A stretch of 64,000 nucleotides of DNA from Buxus sempervirens (Eukaryota; Streptophyta; Magnoliopsida; Buxales; Buxaceae), in the NCBI GenBank assembly GCA_947561395.2, contig OX387183.1, forward strand, positions 16,853,402-16,917,401. The letters run 5' to 3'. Made by a program: the position numbers and the translations under genes. Below are positions 34,503-47,109 of this stretch, piece after piece. Under the pieces are notes generated by a model. That model ran no database searches and was not told the DNA's origin. It saw nothing but the letters and a program-made list of their open reading frames with translations. The stretch's first letter is position 1. Each line of letters opens with the position of its first letter.

Positions 34503-35057
34503 GTGCTCCTCAGTTATTGAAGGTGTACAATTTCACCTATAATAACTGAAACTCCCTCTTAAAGGGACCCACTTTTAACTATATCAAATCCTCTTTTATT
34601 TCAATTTGAATTTGGAATTCTAATTCAAATTGAAATTCTATCCTTAGGTGTCTCTTATATAAACATGACGACCCTAGGGATTTGAGAGTTTCGTTTGAAT
34701 TTCGGAAGTAGATTTGAGATCTACAAACATGGCCACATCAAAGACCAAGGTCTTCTTCTTCCTTCCCACTTCTTTTTCTTTTTTTATTTTTTATTTTTTA
34801 TTTTTATTTAATGGCTTGACTTGTGATGAGCTCCCTGAGCCTAGTATCTTTAGATATCATCACAAGTGAGTTTTCGAAACTGCCAAAAACTTTTTGAAGC
34901 AGCGGAGCTTTTTTCTTTCTCCATAAGGATCTGGGTTGATCAGCAACTCCCCGTGAAGGGCTTTCCTTTCCACGAACTCTTTTGTGCTGCTTGTGTCAAT
35001 CTCCTTGAGGTGGCACCGTATCATTCCATGAATAAAAATATTCGCCAAAATCTTCTC
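34503..35057. other. Tat element interior next to the 3' LTR
   Basis: No gene assigned. An open minus-strand stretch (35048-34860) follows the NUS1-like fragment and could be its 3' untranslated region. GAGGAGCAC directly precedes the LTR on the minus strand and is a weak polypurine tract. Confidence 0.35.
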
Positions 35058-35651
35058 TCATGTACCATAGTTCTGTTGAACCATTGAGAACCTGTGAATT
35101 GCCTTTAGCACGGAACCATATTTCATGGATTTTAGTGGTCCCATATGTGCAATTTCTGTGTATCGGATTCTCGATGCAATGAACCCAAGGTGGCATTTTA
35201 CAGGTCCATAAATTAAGAGAAGATCAGGTTCTAGCCCACCACAACCAGTGCCTTTCAATGCCTTTGTCATGTTGGGTTCTGTAAAGCGCTGCTCTTCACA
35301 ATCCGTACTGGATTTTAAATATTTTGAATGGAAAAAGTTGGCTGCCTTAACTACCCCTTTTCTCACATCAGAAGATGAAACAAACTTCAAAGTCCTTTGT
35401 TTTGGTTCGAGAGACAACATGTCGCCATTAGCTTCCTCCCATAACTTTGTACTGCCCATTTTTTTCAAAATGACTTCCTTTGATTCCTTAAGGATTCCAT
35501 CTCTATCATAGAGGCAGATACGCTTAACACCAATGCTCGATAACCAGAAAACAAGCTCAATCACTCTTGAAGTATAGTGAGCTTCTTTGCAGTCTATCAT
35601 AATGGCTAAATATTGCAGATTTCTTAAATCCAGAGATTTGTACTCCCTCAA
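35058..35651 (-). pseudogene. NUS1/LEW1-like fragment (dehydrodolichyl diphosphate synthase subunit)
   Basis: About 197 codons without introns read EYKSLDLRNLQYLAIMIDC, VIELVFWLSSIGVKR, GCGGLEPDLLLIYGPVKCH, RIRYTEIAHMGPLKSMKYG and QQNYGT at the end. This is the order and sequence of the C-terminal two thirds of plant LEW1/NUS1. That protein is the non-catalytic subunit which pairs with cis-prenyltransferase at the ER for dolichol synthesis. The N-terminal membrane part is missing or frameshifted (35652-35863), with a TGA two codons upstream. Its place inside the Tat element, in the element's own sense, suggests capture; a processed copy is equally possible. Not expected to be functional. Confidence 0.8.
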
Positions 35652-36601
35652 AAATCAGCACAAAAAGCCACATAGAGATCACTAGATGTACAAAATAACA
35701 GTCGAAGAGTTAACTTGGCAGTTTGATGCACAAAGGAACTATTTGCAATTGAACTAGACAGCTTCTGAATTTTGTCTCTTAAATAAATCTTTCTCCAAAT
35801 TCTTAAATGTGAGTTAATGGGCATGATAATAGCCCACTTCATTTGACCCACTTTTAGACCCATACAAATGGAAAGTTATCATGAAAGCATCCTTTCCAAA
35901 TTCTTAAATGTGGGTAAATGGGCATGATGATAGCCCACAAAAAGAAACGTGGGAGAATCAGTTTTATCAGCTGTAGTTCTTTTCTAGTAGTGTAATCTGA
36001 AAGACCATCCTGTTGGAATAAAAAGAACTCCACGTGGTGTTGGAAAAGAATTACGTGCTGGAACTATGGTTGTTGCAATTTTTTTAGTTGTAAATATGAA
36101 GAATCTGAGAAGGATACTCTTAGTATATATGTTGAGGCATCTAATGGGCAGATGCCCAATCAAGAGACACCACTAAACATCCACAACTAAGTGTGCTTCA
36201 TGACCTTCCACAATTCGCCAATTGCTCCATTGCATCGGTGGGACCCACGAGTTTAAATAATAAGAAATTTCACTCATGAGTCACGATTGAAGGAAAATGT
36301 GTTATCATCCACACAATTATTTATGCTAGTCATCTTTGTTTCCACAGTGCTGACCCATGTCCTTCATATGAGCTGCATGTTTTCCAACTAGCTCATGTAG
36401 TTTAGTGGGTTGAAAGATAGACCCCACGTAATGAGTAGGCCCCCAAATCGCCTCCTCTTATTTATTTATTTTTTTGAGATAGACATTGCATATATATGGA
36501 TCTTTTGAGTTGTGATACAACCTTGAAGGTTTAGCTACAATGCTATCACATATCTATTTACTTTTGTGAATTCACTAACACTTTTTTTTTTGTAGGTTTC
36601 A
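35652..36601. other. Non-coding part of the Tat insert, upstream of the PMD ORF
   Basis: AAATTCTTAAATGTGNGTNA followed by ATGGGCATGATNATAGCCCAC occurs twice (about 35795-35840 and 35896-35938). Just before the PMD start, a long T-run ending TTTGTAG|GTTTC at about 36581-36595 looks like a 3' splice site, so an upstream exon is likely. No other gene seen. Confidence 0.5.
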
Positions 36602-39478
36602 ATGGAAACAAGTGGTTATATATGTCAACAACAAGCCCCAAGTCATGACGGTGGTAAACTGAAAACCGGTCTCACATATAAGAGGTTTATTTCTTTGAAA
36701 GAACTTGATACAATAATTAATGAAACGGATAAAGTGAGTTGGACCCGAACTGATAATGTTCCTAGTGGATGGTTTGAATTTGACCCCAAAAATGATCAAA
36801 GTGTCATTAGTGTTTGTAAACACTTTCGACCTCGTTTCCCAAGTGTCTTTGTTGAGAATGTTAATAATGAAAAAGATGGAGATAACCAATTGGCAGTTGA
36901 CAAATGCTTTTATCCTGCCCTTCATTTCCTTATTGAAAAGAACAAAGGATGGGATTTTTTCAAGTTTAGGGGCCAGGCTACATTTCAGCCCTATTTGCTA
37001 GAATGGGCAGAATCAATCCTGAGGGATCATGGGCATGTTTTGAGAGATGCTCATATTTATGGTGCAGTTTCCGTTTCTAGATATCCATATGAATTTTCTG
37101 GCAACGTATGGAGAGCGTTTTGTGAATTATGGGGTCTTTTAAGCAACACTTTTCACTATGGTGGTGGTGAAATGGGAATCTCATTATATGATATTAAGAT
37201 TATTGGTGGTTTGCCCATTTTAGGGGAACCATATGAAGAGTTTATTCCCACAAACCAATCCTTGTTCAAAGTGGGTGGAAAGACAAAGGTAGCATATCCT
37301 TCTACAGTGGCAGAGCTTTTGGTTATCCATGCTCATTTATGCTCTTACTTTGGGCAGAAGAAAGTAAGTTTCACCCAATAGATTGAACACTTTTATTGAG
37401 GGGAGTTGATATATGTAGCTTTTGGAGAACCCCGGCCGAATACGAGTTACAAGTACCATCCATCTTCATTTCAAAATGAAGGAGAAAATAGAAAAGACCT
37501 ATCTTTAGAAGTGTCACAAGAGGGGTATTTGGCAGCATACTTGGCTTTTTGGCTAAGTTACTTTGTTTTACCTCATGGTAGCGATGCAGTCAGACCAGAA
37601 ACTTTTATCATGGTTTCACAACTAGCACGACGTGTGAGGATATCACTTGCTCCCACAGTTTTGGGTTGCATATATCACGGACTTGGTCAAGTTGCTATGC
37701 ATCCATCTAATCCTGGTATGGCAAACCCGAATTTTCCGATTCAATATGTGATAGCCTAGATGGGGGAGCACTTTCCCACTTTATATCATGGTCGGCTAGA
37801 TACTAAGTTTCCTGAAGACTATCCCTTGATGGCAAGGTATGAGGGTGTGCAAGGAGAGATTATAGATCCCTTTCAAGTGCGACTAGTGTTTAGGAATGAT
37901 CAGTATGTTTCTTTTCACCTTAATGATTGTTTTGAAGAGGAAGGGCGTAACTTTATGGATACACCAGATTTGTCTGATGATCATTTTGAACTCCTAGTAT
38001 GTATACGCTTACGGTTGCTCCCTGTGTGGGTTGGTATGGAGACCTGATTAGAGCCGCATTGTCCGAATAGATTTGCTCGCCAATTTGATTTGGACCAAGG
38101 CGTTCTTGGTAATCGGCTTCGTTTTAGCTTTAAACAGAGTGGGCAGAAATGTCTTGAAGACCCTGCTAAAGCCCATAAATTTATTTTGTTAAGAAATACC
38201 GGAGCATTGTTTCACATCCCTTATATGAGCCGTATGGGAAGTTGCACATGGTGGTATTGTAGGTGGTGGGCGCAGAGCACTACAACATATTTGGGTAAGT
38301 CAATAAAAAGCATCCTTCCAATGTTAACTAGAGGCCGTTTCAAGCCCCTTCTGCTAGATCCGATTTTTGTTGTTTCCAATTTGCGTGAAGTTTCTACGGG
38401 TTTGAAAGGAGCTGTAACCATCCCTGGGCTTAAGGCTAAAGCCTCTGGAATTTATGACATTCATATCACAGTCCAGCAAGTCAAAGAAAAAGGGAAAAGA
38501 GTTCATCATGCTAAAGATGATCGGGATATAAATTTCAAGAGAGCTCGATACAACAGGTCATCCTCTTCTGATGACAATGATTGTATTGAGATCACGGATT
38601 TGGGTATCCTAGACCCTGCTCCGCCGACTGTTGATGCTGGTTACAGCAAAGTATTGGATGATTGGGATGATGAAGAAAGACTTGATTTTGAAGGACCAGA
38701 GGATCATAATGCCAACTTGGAAGTTCCAGTAGATTCTACTAATGCAGGAAGTGATCCAATGGCAAGTACTCATAGTTCTCAGAAGTCTGGAATCAGTCCA
38801 TTTGATACTTCCTTTATGAAGGATGTTGATGCCCCCACTCGTAGTTACATTGAGGACATAATGCGGGACATTCTTGCTGATATTACTCCATCTCTCCCTC
38901 CTGGAGATTTCTTGAGCAAACGTGGCAAGTTTGAGCACTTCATTCAGATATTACATGCTGCGATTGACGACATAGCTGAAGGCAAGATATTTGTTGACAC
39001 CCTTGCTAACATCGTCAATTCTATTTTTGAGTCTGTAGGCTTGATTGTGTCAGATGACCGAGTTTTGGAACAAGGTTCTAAGGTGGATGCTACACATATT
39101 GACGAATTGATTCATCATCATGACGCATGCCTAAATGCCAAGAAGAAACTTGTAGAGGAATTAAAGATCATTTCAAAAGATTCAGTTGAACTCAAAACGT
39201 TGGAGTTAGAGGTTCTTGATGAGGAAGCTAAGGCTCATTTTCTCTGAGAAAAATATGATGCTGAAGTTGTGAAGAAAGGAAATATTCAAGAGCAAACTTC
39301 AAACTTGAAGCAAATTATAAAGAAGCATGCTCAAACAGATCGAGATCTTTGCAGGGCATGTTTGGAAGCAGGAGAGAAAAAATTAATAGAATCTCATGAA
39401 GCAACGGCATTGAAGGCCTCACATGAGGAGGAGTACAAGAAACAATTGCACTTGCTAGTTTCTTTTTGTAATAAGTAG
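36602..39478 (+). pseudogene. Plant mobile domain (PMD) ORF antisense within the Tat element, five stops
   Basis: A single frame of 958 codons runs with no frameshift but with stops at 37379, 37397, 37757, 38045 and 39245. The PMD core is AAYLAFWLSYFVLPHGSDAV, RPETFIMVSQLARRVRISLA, LGCIYHGLGQVAMHP, FPIQYVIA-stop-MGEHFP and DYPLMARYEG, as in MAIN/MAIL-related and transposon-borne PMD proteins (PF10536). After it come a basic/acidic linker and a helical C-terminus. Four stops sit where related proteins appear to have Trp (TGG to TAG/TGA), so all may be simple transitions. Opposite in strand to gag-pol, placed between pol and 3' LTR. Cellular MAIN/MAIL proteins act in heterochromatin silencing; the role of element-borne copies is unknown. 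Confidence 0.85.
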
Positions 39479-39664
39479 AACCGGTCATTGTTATCAAGCT
39501 ATATTTAGTGACTTTTATTTTATTTTATTTTGTCACTTTTGTTGAAACATATGATTTGTTTTAATTGGGGTTGGACCTGTACATATTGCCAAGTTGCCTA
39601 CGTACCCATAAAATGGGATCAAGCCATTCGTAGTTCTATGCTCTATTTTATTTATTTGTTTGCA

Positions 39665-39836
39665 CTAGAAGTTTAACCACATGCACACTTTTGGTGGATA
39701 CATTGGTGCTAGCAGTTTATCCACACATACACTTTTGTTGGATTCATTGGTGCTAGCAGTTTAACCACAGGCATAATTTTGGTGGATATGTTGTCCTAGC
39801 AGTTTAACCACATGCAGACACTTGGTAGATTTTTTT
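39665..39836. repeat. Tandem repeat, 44-bp unit, four copies
   Basis: CTAGNAGTTTAACCACATGC ... TTTTGGTGGATACATTGGTG recurs at 39665, 39709, 39753 and 39796. It lies just past the pol stop of the Tat element, between two convergent coding regions. Confidence 0.88.
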
Positions 39837-39841
39837 ATGAT

Positions 39842-41232
39842 CTATGGGTAGAATTTTTTGATGAATTTCCCATTTACACAAGAGTATATACATCTTCCCT
39901 CGTGATCTGAAAGTTCATATGCTCCTTTAGGAAAGACTTTAGTGACAACATACGGTCCTTCCCATTTTGATTCAAATTTCCCACCAGTTCTTTGATTGAC
40001 TAGAATGGGTCGTCTGATGGTAAGAACCAGGTCACCAACTTTAAACAACCTGGCCTTCGCTTTTTTATTGAATGCCCCTGCAACTTGTGCTTGATAAAAT
40101 TCGAGTCGTTGTTGCACTGCGAGTCTCTTTTCATCCAACGCTTCTAGCTCAGCCAATCTAACCACAGCATTTTCGTATGGCTTTGTGAGCTGCATTGAGA
40201 CTCTAAGTGATGGTAGTTGTACCTCTAATGGGAGTACAGCTTTTGCTCCATATACAAGACTGAATGGAGTACACCTTGTAGAGGTTCTTACCGTGGTTCG
40301 ATATGCCTACAACGCTTTTGGCAAACGCTCGTGTCAATCCCTCTTATTTTTGGACACTGTTTTCTTAAGAATTTGCAAAGCACTTTATTGAATGCCTCTG
40401 CTTGTCCATTTGACGAAGGATTATAAGATGATGAGCTTGCCTGGTGAAATTTATATTTCTCCATCAACTTGGTGAGAGCTTTACATTCGAAATATTTAGC
40501 CCGATCTGAAATTATTTGACGGGACCCCATATCGATATATAATGTGGTTTTGAATGAAATTTGCAACTTCTGATGCCCCCACTTGTCTTAATGGAACCGA
40601 TTCAGCCCACTTTGAAAAATAATCTGTCCCTGCCAGTATATAGGCGTGCTGCCTCGATGAAGGAGGTTTAAAGGACCCATGACATCCAAACCCCACGTTT
40701 CAAATGGCCAGGATAGAATGGTGGGATGAAGAGGTTGCGGTGGTTGATATATGAAATCACCATGTATTTGGCATACTTTGCAAGTGGTTGCAAATTTTAT
40801 GGCGTCTTGCACCATGTTTGGCCAATAGTAGCCTAACCTCTTGAGTTGTGCAGCAAGTTTTGGGTCAGCTTGGTGCACACCACATGTCCCTGAGTGGATT
40901 TCATGGAGGGCATGCAATGCTTCTTCTTTTGATAGACACCTTAAAAGCATCCCATCAAAGGATCGCCTATATAGCGTGTCATTAGAGATTGTGAAGTGAG
41001 GAGCCCGTCGTCGCACATCAACCCTTTTTCTGAGATTAGTTGGTAATCTTCCATGCTGCAAATAATCAACAATAAATTGTCGCCAATCTGTATCCTCTTC
41101 CACTTGATATGCGGTGAATATATTTGCTGCTTGCCTTTCTTCCATACGCTTTTGCAATGGTGGGAGAATACGCCGCTCACCAACTATTATTTGCAAATAT
41201 CTTTGATCTGGAAGATTTAGGGTTGTAGCCAA
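39842..41232 (-). pseudogene. Tat integrase
   Basis: The minus strand shows the zinc-binding HHCC region (ALHEIHSGTCGVHQAD ... CKVCQIHGDF), the core FETWGLDVMGP (first Asp), ILAGTDYFSKWAES, QIISDRAKYFECK and NGQAEAFNKVLC (Glu). The C-terminal part KVGDLVLTIRRPI ... KWEGPYVVTKVFPKGAYEL ends at 39842. It inserts element DNA into the genome. Frameshifts near 40570 and 40290 break the frame. Confidence 0.85.
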
Positions 41233-41265
41233 ATTGGCGAGTGCATTGGCTTTATTATTTTCTAC

Positions 41266-41622
41266 TCATGGTATATGACTGACTTGAATTCCTGTGAACT
41301 GGGAAATCAATTCCTTGGCTCTTTGATAATAAGGAATTGAAGTCTCATTTTTGACATCATACTGCCCATTTATTTGCTTGATGACCAGCTGCAAATCACC
41401 AAATACTTGCAGGTTTCCGATGTGCATTTCATGAGCAATTTCGAGGCCAACTATCAAAGCCTCATATTCATCCACATTATTTGAGCAAAGCTCGAGGAGA
41501 GCAGAGGAATGTGGTATTAAATCACCTAAGGGGGCGATAAACAAAATTCCAACACCTGCCCCCCGTTTTCTTGATGCCCCATCAAAGTATAGTTGCCAAA
41601 GCTCTGCTTCTTCTACGTACAA
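41266..41622 (-). pseudogene. Second (archaeal-type) RNase H domain of the Tat element
   Basis: WQLYFDGASRKRGAGVGILF, NNVDEYEALIVGLEIAHEM and GDLQLVIKQINGQYDV hold the D-E-D residues of RNase H. It is separate from the usual gypsy RNase H upstream. This extra domain between RNase H and integrase defines the Tat lineage. The frame is open for 118 codons. Confidence 0.85.
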
Positions 41623-41693
41623 AACCTCTTCATCTGGCAGTTGAGTTGATAGCTTAGTGTCATCAGGAGTAGGGTGTGCAGCTAAAAAGTCTG

Positions 41694-43352
41694 TTAGTGC
41701 CTGTTTATTGCTTTTTGAGGAACATATTTGATTTCAAATTTTGACAAAAGCAAGGACCACTTAGCTAACCTTCCTGACAACATGGGCCAAGACATCAAGT
41801 ATTCAAGTGGATCGGCTCTTGAGATAAGGGTTATGGAATGTGCCAGAAGATAATGCCGTAATTTCTGAACAGCAAATATAAGAGCCAAACAAACTTTTTC
41901 AATAGGAGAATAATTTTGTTCTGCTCCCAATAATGTTTTACTCAGATAATACAAGGCATTCTCCTTTCCCTCATCATTATTTTGGGCCAGTAAAGCTCCC
42001 AAGGAGTTTTCCACTGTTGCGATGTAAAGAATCAATGGCTTTCCTTTGATAGGGTTTGCTAATACTAGCGAGTTTAGCAAATATTGTTTAATGCTTTCAA
42101 AAGCATTTTGACATGCCTGATCCCACACAAAAGTTGTATCCCTTTTCATTAATCTGGAAAACGGTTGACATCTTCCAGACAAATTCGAGCCTTGTAGCCC
42201 TCGGAGCTCACGTAAATTTTGAGGAGGAGGCATCTCAATGATTGCTTTAATTTTTGTGGGATCAATTTCAATGCCATGATATCGAACGACAAAGCCAAGG
42301 AATTTTCCTAAGGTTACCCTGAATGCACATTTCAGGGGGTTCATCTTTAACTGATATTTTCTTAGCCTATCAAAGACTCTTTTTAAGTCATCAAGATGAT
42401 CTCCTCTTTCCCTTGTTTAAACAACTAAGTCATCTACATAGCATTCCACAATATTATGCAGCATGTCATAAAAAATGACTGTCATCGCCCTTTGATATGT
42501 AGCTCCCGCATTTTTTAATCCAAAGGGCATTACATTGTAACAATATATCCCCTTAGGAGTGCGAAAAGCTGTCAGTTCTTCATCTTCGGGTGCCATCTTG
42601 ATTTGGTTGTAACCCGAAAATCCATCCATAAAGGACAAGGTGCCAAAGCCAGTGGTTGCATCTACCAACAATTCTATGATTGGCAGAGGAAACTCGTCTT
42701 TAGGACATGCCTCATTTAGATCTCTGAAATCTATGCAAATGCGGATTTGCCCATTTTTCTTTTTGACTGGAACAATATTTGCAAGCCATAACGGGTATTT
42801 GACCTCACGGATGAAACCCACATTTATCAGCTTATCAACTTCGGCTTCAATCTGGGTCACCAACTTCGGTCTAAAACGACATTGAGCTTGTTTGACAGGC
42901 CGGTTGTGGTCGGATATTTCCAGTTTGTGGACTGCTATTTCAGGGTCCAAACCCGGCATGGCTTGATATGCCCAAGCAAAAACATCACGGTATTCTTGGA
43001 GCAGTGCTTCATAATTTTCAGATTCTTTCTTGGTTAATAAATCACTGACATAGATTGGCTTTGGGTCATCCAATGTGCCGAGATTTATCTCTCGGAGGTC
43101 GTCAACAGTTGCTTGACCACCATCTTCAATTTCAGCAGGTGTTGACCGCAATTCTTGTAAGAAATCTGGAAAGTCAATATCTTGTTCAGTTTCCTCTATT
43201 TCACATTCATCAACAGAGATATAGTTGGCTTGTACAATCATTTCCAAATTTTGATTATCAGGGTCATCCTTTGGCCTTTTAAAGATGACCATGCATTGTT
43301 CATTTTTCTTTGTAGCCTTCCTTCGCCTTTTATTTGACTTGGAATTTGGCAA
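41694..43352 (-). pseudogene. Tat reverse transcriptase and RNase H
   Basis: RT motifs in order: KKKNGQIRICIDFRDLN, PLPIIELLVDATTGFGTLSF, FRTPKGIYCYNVMPFGLKNA, IVECYVDDLVV, then a stop near 42417. The frame resumes with NPLKCAFRV and GKFLGFVVRYHGIEIDPTK. RNase H follows with LYYLSKTLLGAEQNYSPIEK and LLAHSITLISRADPLEYL. The YVDD box is intact. One stop and a small frame disruption separate the halves. Confidence 0.88.
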
Positions 43353-43399
43353 GTTTCCAAGGCGTTGGAAAACTGATAGATGAGGCTTCTCCTCAAGAA

Positions 43400-44437
43400 C
43401 TATTTCTTCATATTTATCATCCCCGAAGATGGCCTTTTCTCGGTCTGTAAGGACTTGATTTGAAGAAGATGACTCGGCCTTTGAAGGTTCTTGTAAACCT
43501 TGATTCTTATTTTTCTTGTTATCACCTTCTTTTTATACCTTCCATGGAAATTTGGCTTGCTTTTGATAGCCACCTTTCCATTCCTTCTTTCATCATCATT
43601 GAATGGTGTGGTAATAACCATCTCAGGCAAGGGGATGGATTGGTTCACCTTACGAAGGGGATAAGTGTAGCTTGTTGTGAGCATCGTCATCGTATCTTTT
43701 ATTGACACCAATGCCTTTTGGCCCGGTTGCCTTAGACTTTTAGGCACATACTTAAAAGTCTTTTTAGGCTTTGAGGCGGTGTTTACATCCCCTTGCTTAG
43801 GACTTTGATCTTCTTGAGAGATGTTCACCTTGATCCGAGGTGCTATAGGTTTTGTAAATGCGGTGCTCCTCTTTTCTTTGCCTCCATATTCTGCATTTTT
43901 TGAACTTTGGGAGGGACAAGAGGCAAGCTTGGTTTCTTTGTAGAATTTAGCATCCGCATAATTCACTTCTTCCCCTTGAAAAGGATCTGGATCTCCAGGA
44001 ATTCTTATCACTTCCTCGTCTTTGTTAAACTTGAAGCATTGGTGGAGTGTTGAAGGGATCACCCCATATGTGTGGAGCCATGGGCATCCAAGAAGGACAT
44101 TATATGATGTGTCAGCATCGATCACATGGAAGAGGGCATTAGAATATAACTTTCCAATTTCCACTTTAAGGGCAATCGTACCACATACTTTTTGTTCCAT
44201 TTGATTGAACCCTTGAATTGTCATCATGGATGGTGACAGTTGCTTGGAATTAATTCCCATGACTTTGAGGGCTCTTGAGGGAAGTATATTTATAGCCGAA
44301 CCACAGTCCAGCAAGATTCGGTTTAGGTAAGCCTCACCAATAAACCCCTTGATATAAAGAGGTCTGTTGTGGTTTCCTGACCCAAGTTGCAAGTCTTCAT
44401 CTGTGAAGGTAATGCATGCCATGCACGAGGCACACAA
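43400..44437 (-). pseudogene. Tat protease region
   Basis: YIKGFIGEAYLNRILLDCGS AINILP contains the aspartic protease motif as D-C-G-S, seen in this subgroup in place of D-S/T-G. NVLLGCPWLHTYGVIPSTLHQ follows. An open frame of 345 codons runs on into a basic linker before RT. It would process the polyprotein. It matches plant Tat/Athila-type protease order. Confidence 0.8.
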
Positions 44438-46950
44438 ATTTGATGACTTTGATTGAACCTCTACTTGATTGATTTCTTCTTTGTAAAGGTCAGGGCTTGA
44501 TAAAGCTTCAACTAGTGCTTTCCTGAGATCCTTGGATAGCTACAAAGCCTCATAGACACTTAAAAGTGCTAGGATGCGCTTGAGATGCGCTAGCACATGA
44601 TATTTGACCCCATGATCAATTTTAGGATTTTCCTCAGCTTTAGCCTTGGGGTTGCTTTTTAAGGTTATTTCTGCTGCCCCTTTATTAGGAACATTATTTT
44701 TTGATTCAGGGTTCCCCAAGCACCGTCCAGAACGAAGTGTTATTTCATCAACTTCTTGATTTGATTCTGCCTCCTCATTCACCTCAAAAGAGGTCATACA
44801 GCTTGGCATAACTTCCTCCTCAAGCAAGTCGTCTCCTGACAAATCAAGCTCGACATAGTCTTTCAAAGTGAACAGTGTTCTTTCAGACTGTTCATACTCG
44901 TCATACTCGTCCTCTGGCGAGACCGGTACTTTCTTTTGTGCCTTCTTCTTCTTCTTCTTGGAAGCCTACTTTTTCTTTCCAAACCATCTGCGGCCACGAG
45001 ATGTCATTTCTGAGGAATTCCCTAGTTGGGAATTAGGTGCAGCTTGCCTTTGTGTTCTTTTACCTTTGTAGGTTTGCCAACCATCCTCCACTTCATCCTC
45101 TGTAACTGAAGAATCATCCCAATATTCCAAATTTGGTTCAGTCATGAGCTCATAGAGCGTGGGAATATTGGGATTACCACAACGTGGCTTGTCCGGATAG
45201 GCATAGACGATAGTTGAGTCATCACCCGTTTTGAATTCTACCGGAATGGTCGCTGGTGGTAGTGAGGCGGTCTATACTGGTTCACTAACCAAAGACACAT
45301 TATTTGATGCTGCAGTAGGTTCCTTTTTAGGAGGCCCTGAAATTTCAATTTCCCCTTTGTCAATCATACTTTGGATTATGTCCTTAAGGACAAAGCAATC
45401 ATTAATGTTATGACTGACCATGTGATGATATCGACAATACTTGGGATCAGTAGTCTTATCAACATCTGCAGGTCTCTTTGGCTCAGGGAGCCTTATGACC
45501 TTTTCTTGAAGCAGATCCTCAAATATCGATTCTACATCATCATCGTCGAAGGAGTATTTCTTTTTCCTTCTTTCTTTCAAAGTTTTGGGAGGATTCCTCG
45601 ATTTCCCATTCCTACTTCCGATTCCATTTTCCTTTTGTTTGTTGGTTTTTACGAAAGTAGGCATGACTTCCTTCTTTGTTTCCTTTCTTGTTTCTATCTT
45701 GCCACACGTTGCAATAGCAGGAGACTTTTTGGTCATTGTTGACTTCTAACGAGCCATTTGCCGTTCAACGTTACTTGCCTTTGACACGAGTGCATCAAAC
45801 GACTGTGGCTTAGTGGTCCCCATGAATGTGGCAATTTTTAGCAGCAGATTATTAGCACACATTTGGACAGCAGATTGTTCTGTTAGCTTTTTAGGGCACT
45901 GGAGATTAAGATTTCTCTATCTGGTTATGAAATCATTTACGCCCTCATTGACCTTTTTCTTCGCATCTGCAAGGTCGATAATGGAAATTTTCTTTTTCGA
46001 GCTAACAAATTGAGCTAAGAAAGCTCTTTGCATGTTGTCCCATGTGAGTATGGAGCTAAGAGGTAACTGAGTGTACCATGTGAAAGTGGCTCCTTTCAAT
46101 GACTGCACGAATTGCCTTATCAATAAGGCATCTGTTAGTGCCGATTCTCCACATGCAGAATAGAAGTGGGTAAGTGCTCTTTAGGAGATCCATTTATCCC
46201 ATCAAACTTTTCAAAAGTGGGTTTTTGATACCCATGCGGGAATGGCACTATGTCATAGTGTTCAGGGTATGGCTTTCTGTAGCCAAGCACAGGTGGCGAC
46301 ATGGAATCTCAGAATTCCTTGATTCCTTCAGCAATCAGGGTTTTAATATCCACTTGGGGTGGAGGAGCTGCCGATGTTGAGGCTTCTTGCTGTGCTGGCC
46401 TTTGATTTGAACAACTGGCTTGTGCTGCCAATTGAGCTGTGAGGGATGCAATTTCTGCATCTTTCTCAACCATTTTTCTTTGGAGTTCCTGCAACTGCTT
46501 TTCAACGTTGGATGTGCCTGCTACCATTACTGACATGGTTTTAGGTTCATCATTTGAAGAAAAACTCATATTCAATTTACTTCGGAATTCCGGTGACAAA
46601 TCCTTCGGAAATTCTTGTTTTTGAAAGATTGATTCTGAATCCCCATAAAGTGGATTCATAGAAGAGCTCATTGCTGACTTTGACAGGCTCTCCCTAGAAC
46701 ATGACCCACTGCTCGAGGAATCAGAGTGATCTGGCAATAGCAGCTTTGCTTTAGATCATGTGATGGGGCCTGTGTAGTCCTTTTGTTTGTAAGGCACAGG
46801 GCTTGGTTTGAAATTGTATGGTATCCCTGCTTCCTTTGCAAATACAAAACCAGACACAAAGGCCCATTTCTTTGTTTCACGATCCGCCTTGGCCTTGTTG
46901 GCTTCTTCGGCGGCAAATGCAGTTAGTGGGGGCAAAGATGCCCCCATGGG
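44438..46950 (-). pseudogene. Tat gag, several frames
   Basis: Pieces read WAFVSGFVFAKEAGIPYNF (about 46850), KQLQELQRKMVEKDAEIAS (coiled coil), LTWDNMQRAFLAQFVSSKKK (gag core), then the zinc-like KYCRYHHMVSHNINDC (about 45420) and DEITLRSGRCLG, with VLAHLKRILALLSVYEAL leading to the protease. At least one stop, at TR-stop-RNLNLQCP, fits TGG to TAG. Gag makes the virus-like particle. Decay is greater than in pol. Confidence 0.75.
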
Positions 46951-47109
46951 TAGCTTATTTGTTGGACGCCTTGTTGTTTGCGTCCTCTTCTTCTTTGGGA
47001 TGGCCAGAAACTTGCCGATTTTTATGGTGGAACCAGGACTTGTACAATCCTTGGGGGATGGTCCTAGTTGGAGTACCCTAGGAAGGTACGGAGTTGTTGA
47101 AACACTCCC

